Shown: in pieces, positions 61,925 through 64,000 of the stretch
How positions within the stretch are numbered: the first letter of the stretch is position 1
Layout of the letters: each line of letters starts with the position of its first letter
Assembly (NCBI RefSeq): GCF_000721075.1
Contig: NZ_JOEQ01000036.1
Location: forward strand, 1-64,000
DNA: 64,000 nt
Direction: 5' to 3'
DNA from: Streptosporangium amethystogenes
GTDB taxonomy: Bacteria; Actinomycetota; Actinomycetes; Streptosporangiales; Streptosporangiaceae
The notes under the pieces: model-generated
Seen by the model: only the letters and a program-made list of their open reading frames with translations
What the model was told of the DNA's origin: nothing
Databases searched by the model: none
Translations under genes and position numbers: made by a program

Positions 61925-63382
61925 ATGACCCACACGGTCGAGACCGGCCCCTCACCCGTCGGCGCGGAGCCGTACCGGTGGCGCTGGGTCGCCCTCTGCG
62001 TGGTCCTCACCGCCGAGGTGATGGACCTGATGGACGCGATGATCACAACCATCGCGGCGCCGTCCATCCAGAAGGATCTGGACGGGTCGTCGAGCATGAT
62101 CCAGTGGCTCAGTGCCGGATACACCATGGCGATGGCCGTGGGTCTCATCACCGGAGGCCGTCTTGGCGACCTCTACGGACGCAGGCGCATGTTCACCATC
62201 GGCGCGCTCGGCTTCACCCTGTGCTCGCTGCTCTGCGGACTGGCCGTCTCACCGGAGATGCTGATCGTCGCGCGGGTGCTGCAGGGCCTGGCCGGCGCGG
62301 TGATGGTGCCGCAGGGCCTCGGCGTGATCAGGGAGGTCTTCCCGCCCAAGGAGCTGGCCGCCGCGTTCGGCGCGTTCGGCCCGGTCATAGCGTTGTCCAC
62401 GGTCGCCGGACCGGTCCTGTCGGGCTGGCTCGTCGACGGCGACTTCTTCGGTACCGGATGGCGCATGATCTTTCTGATCAACCTGCCGGTCGGCCTGTTC
62501 GCCCTGCTCGGCGGGCTACGCTACCTGCCCGCGTCACAGCCCTCAGGCGCCTCACGGCTGGATCTGACCGGGATGGGGCTCGTCTCGGCCGCCTCATTCC
62601 TCCTGGTCTTCCCTCTGGTCCAAGGGCGCGACCTCGACTGGCCCGGGTGGACCTTCGTGATGATGGCCGTCTCGATCCCGGTTTTCGCCCTCTTCTGCCT
62701 CCACCAGTCCCGCAAGGAGCGCGCCGGCGGCGCCCCGCTGGTCGTGATGAGCCTGTTCCGCAAGCGCGCCTTCGCCGGCGGCCTGGTCACCGGCCTCGTC
62801 TTCTTCACCGGGATGGTCGGCTTCTCCCTGGTGTTCGGGCTCTACACCCAGATCGCCCTGGGCTACGGCCCGCTGAAGGCCGGCCTCGCCGGCCTGCCGA
62901 ACGCCATCGGCACGCTGGTCGGATTCATTCTCGTCAACGCCTCCGGGCTGGCCCGGAGGGTGGGCCGCAGACTGATCCACATCGGCACGGTAGTGATGGC
63001 CGGGGGCGTCGCGGGGGTCGCCCTCACCCTGAACGTCGCGGGCATGGGCGTCACGCCCTGGCAGCTCGCCCCCGCCCTGCTGGTCACCGGTATCGGGATG
63101 AGCCTGATCATGGCGCCGTTCTTCGACATCGTGCTGGCCGGGGTGGAGCCTCACGAGACCGGCTCGGCCTCCGGGACCCTCACCGCCATCCAGCAACTCG
63201 GCGGCACGCTGGGCGCGGCCGCGATCGGGACGCTCTTCTTCGACCTGCTCAAGCGGAACTGGAGCTTCGAGGACTCGATGCTCCTGACGATCTGGGTCGC
63301 GGTGGGCCTGCTCGTCGCCACCTTCGCGGCCGTCTTCCTGCTCCCCCTGCGCGCCCGGGACGAGCAGGACACCGCGCACTGA
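61925..63382 (+). CDS. DHA2-family MFS exporter (EmrB/QacA-like)
   Basis: A 485-residue protein with 14 predicted helices. ‘EVMDLMDAMITTIAAPSI’ is a variant of the DHA2 helix-1 motif, and ‘GGRLGDLYGRRRMF’ is motif A. ‘LQGLAGAVMVPQGLGVI’ is also typical. ATG 61925 is preceded by GGAG. The repressor-like TetR gene and the operator array next to it indicate induction by a substrate. Confidence 0.93.
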   Translation: MTHTVETGPSPVGAEPYRWRWVALCVVLTAEVMDLMDAMITTIAAPSIQKDLDGSSSMIQWLSAGYTMAMAVGLITGGRLGDLYGRRRMFTIGALGFTLCSLLCGLAVSPEMLIVARVLQGLAGAVMVPQGLGVIREVFPPKELAAAFGAFGPVIALSTVAGPVLSGWLVDGDFFGTGWRMIFLINLPVGLFALLGGLRYLPASQPSGASRLDLTGMGLVSAASFLLVFPLVQGRDLDWPGWTFVMMAVSIPVFALFCLHQSRKERAGGAPLVVMSLFRKRAFAGGLVTGLVFFTGMVGFSLVFGLYTQIALGYGPLKAGLAGLPNAIGTLVGFILVNASGLARRVGRRLIHIGTVVMAGGVAGVALTLNVAGMGVTPWQLAPALLVTGIGMSLIMAPFFDIVLAGVEPHETGSASGTLTAIQQLGGTLGAAAIGTLFFDLLKRNWSFEDSMLLTIWVAVGLLVATFAAVFLLPLRARDEQDTAH

Positions 63383-63547
63383 CCCGCGCACTGACCCGCG
63401 CCCGTTCCCGTGACCCGCCGATGTGCCACGGGATCGGGTGGCGGCACCCTCGCGGGGAGAACCGACCTCCCCATGGGTACAGTGGCCGGTGGTGCGCCGG
63501 GAAGTCTGGTCGGCAGTGGCCGACCCGACCCCGAAAACGGAGCACCG

Positions 63548-64000
63548 ATGACCGAGACCCCACCTGGCACGTCCCGCCTGCTCGGCCTGGGCTCGTGGCC
63601 CGAGGCCCGCCGCATCGCCGGCATCCTCCGCGAGGAGACCGTCGGCGGGGCGCTGCTGCTGGCCGGTGCGATGGCCGCCATGATATGGGCGAACTCCCCG
63701 TGGTCAGGAACCTACGAGGCGCTGCGCGCCTTCAGGATCGGCCCCGCGGCCCTGCATCTGGATCTGAGCCTGGCGAGCTGGGCCGCCGACGGGTTGCTGG
63801 CGATCTTCTTCTTCGTGGCCGGCCTGGAGCTGAAACGCGAGTTCGTCGCCGGTGACCTGCGCCAGGTGCGGCGGGCCGCGGTGCCGGTCGCGGCCGCGCT
63901 CGGCGGAGTGATCGTCCCGGCCGTGCTGTACCTGCTGTTCACCCTGGACGCCGACGCCGGTGCCGCGAAGGGCTGGGCGATCCCGACCGCCACCGACATC
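63548..64000 (+). CDS. nhaA: NhaA Na+/H+ antiporter, N-terminal part
   Basis: The first 151 residues of an NhaA-type antiporter, cut by the window end. ‘[23 protein letters not shown]’-type sequence is helix 1, ‘[17 protein letters not shown]’ is the highly conserved helix 2-3 segment, and ‘[10 protein letters not shown]’ begins the helix 4 ion-binding motif (TDIAF). ATG 63548 starts the protein. The preceding 165-base gap has no gene. Confidence 0.92.
   Translation, partial: MTETPPGTSRLLGLGSWPEARRIAGILREETVGGALLLAGAMAAMIWANSPWSGTYEALRAFRIGPAALHLDLSLASWAADGLLAIFFFVAGLELKREFVAGDLRQVRRAAVPVAAALGGVIVPAVLYLLFTLDADAGAAKGWAIPTATDI

Overview
The window reads as chromosomal DNA of a high-GC actinobacterium. 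The G/C-rich third positions, many GTG/TTG starts, 4-base start/stop overlaps, a helix-turn-helix/DUF5753 + DUF397 + ATPase trio, a DDN-type (F420-dependent family) protein and many ABC/TetR/MFS modules suggest Streptosporangiaceae or a near relative. The family assignment is an inference; there is no rRNA gene to confirm it. No CRISPR array, tRNA or rRNA was recognised.

Layout. 1-10.3 kb: an accessory metabolic region. It has a DHA2 exporter (-), a translationally coupled pair of a thiamine-diphosphate (ThDP) enzyme and a KASIII-like enzyme (+) with repeats upstream, a catabolic-looking operon (alpha/beta hydrolase, acyl-CoA ligase, double-EthD protein; -), a SnoaL-like protein and a TetR regulator. 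10.4-22.4 kb: a long minus-strand organosulfur-assimilation locus. A 35-codon leader peptide resembling actinobacterial sulfur-responsive leaders precedes an FMN reductase, a complete peptide/nickel-type ABC importer with a fused double ATPase, an acyl-CoA-dehydrogenase-like monooxygenase, an LLM flavin monooxygenase, a rhodanese, an Rrf2 regulator and a mercaptopyruvate-type sulfurtransferase. A TnpB (IS200/IS605-type) element has landed inside this operon, and an isolated copy of its end hairpin lies 2.3 kb away.

22.6-26 kb: a striking gene fusing an RNA polymerase alpha-CTD-like domain to a WD40 propeller, then the ATPase/XRE-DUF5753/DUF397 regulatory trio. 25.9-34 kb: EamA exporter with a divergent MarR regulator, then diaminopimelate decarboxylase divergent from an amino-acid ABC transporter, D-aminoacylase and class A beta-lactamase-like hydrolase, which look like a D-amino-acid/peptidoglycan-derived salvage set. 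34-43 kb: LysR, DDN-family protein, TetR, a small secreted protein, hemerythrin-like protein and a second five-gene peptide/nickel-type ABC operon. 43-49 kb: GNAT enzyme, then an IclR-linked operon of CoA-transferase, cyclase, an unrecognised 106-aa protein and a hydantoinase-like amidohydrolase.

49-54 kb: SbcC/SbcD nuclease. 54-64 kb: membrane alpha/beta hydrolase, enoyl-CoA hydratase, LCP-family protein, an enolase-superfamily protein that has lost its catalytic lysines, an MFS transporter, a TetR/DHA2 exporter pair with an array of operators between them, and the start of an NhaA antiporter.

The most unusual items are the alpha-CTD/WD40 fusion, the ThDP/KASIII pair (possible acyloin-type small-molecule pathway), the sulfur leader peptide, the TnpB insertion with a solo end, the degenerate enolase, and a repeated intergenic hairpin with compensatory base changes.
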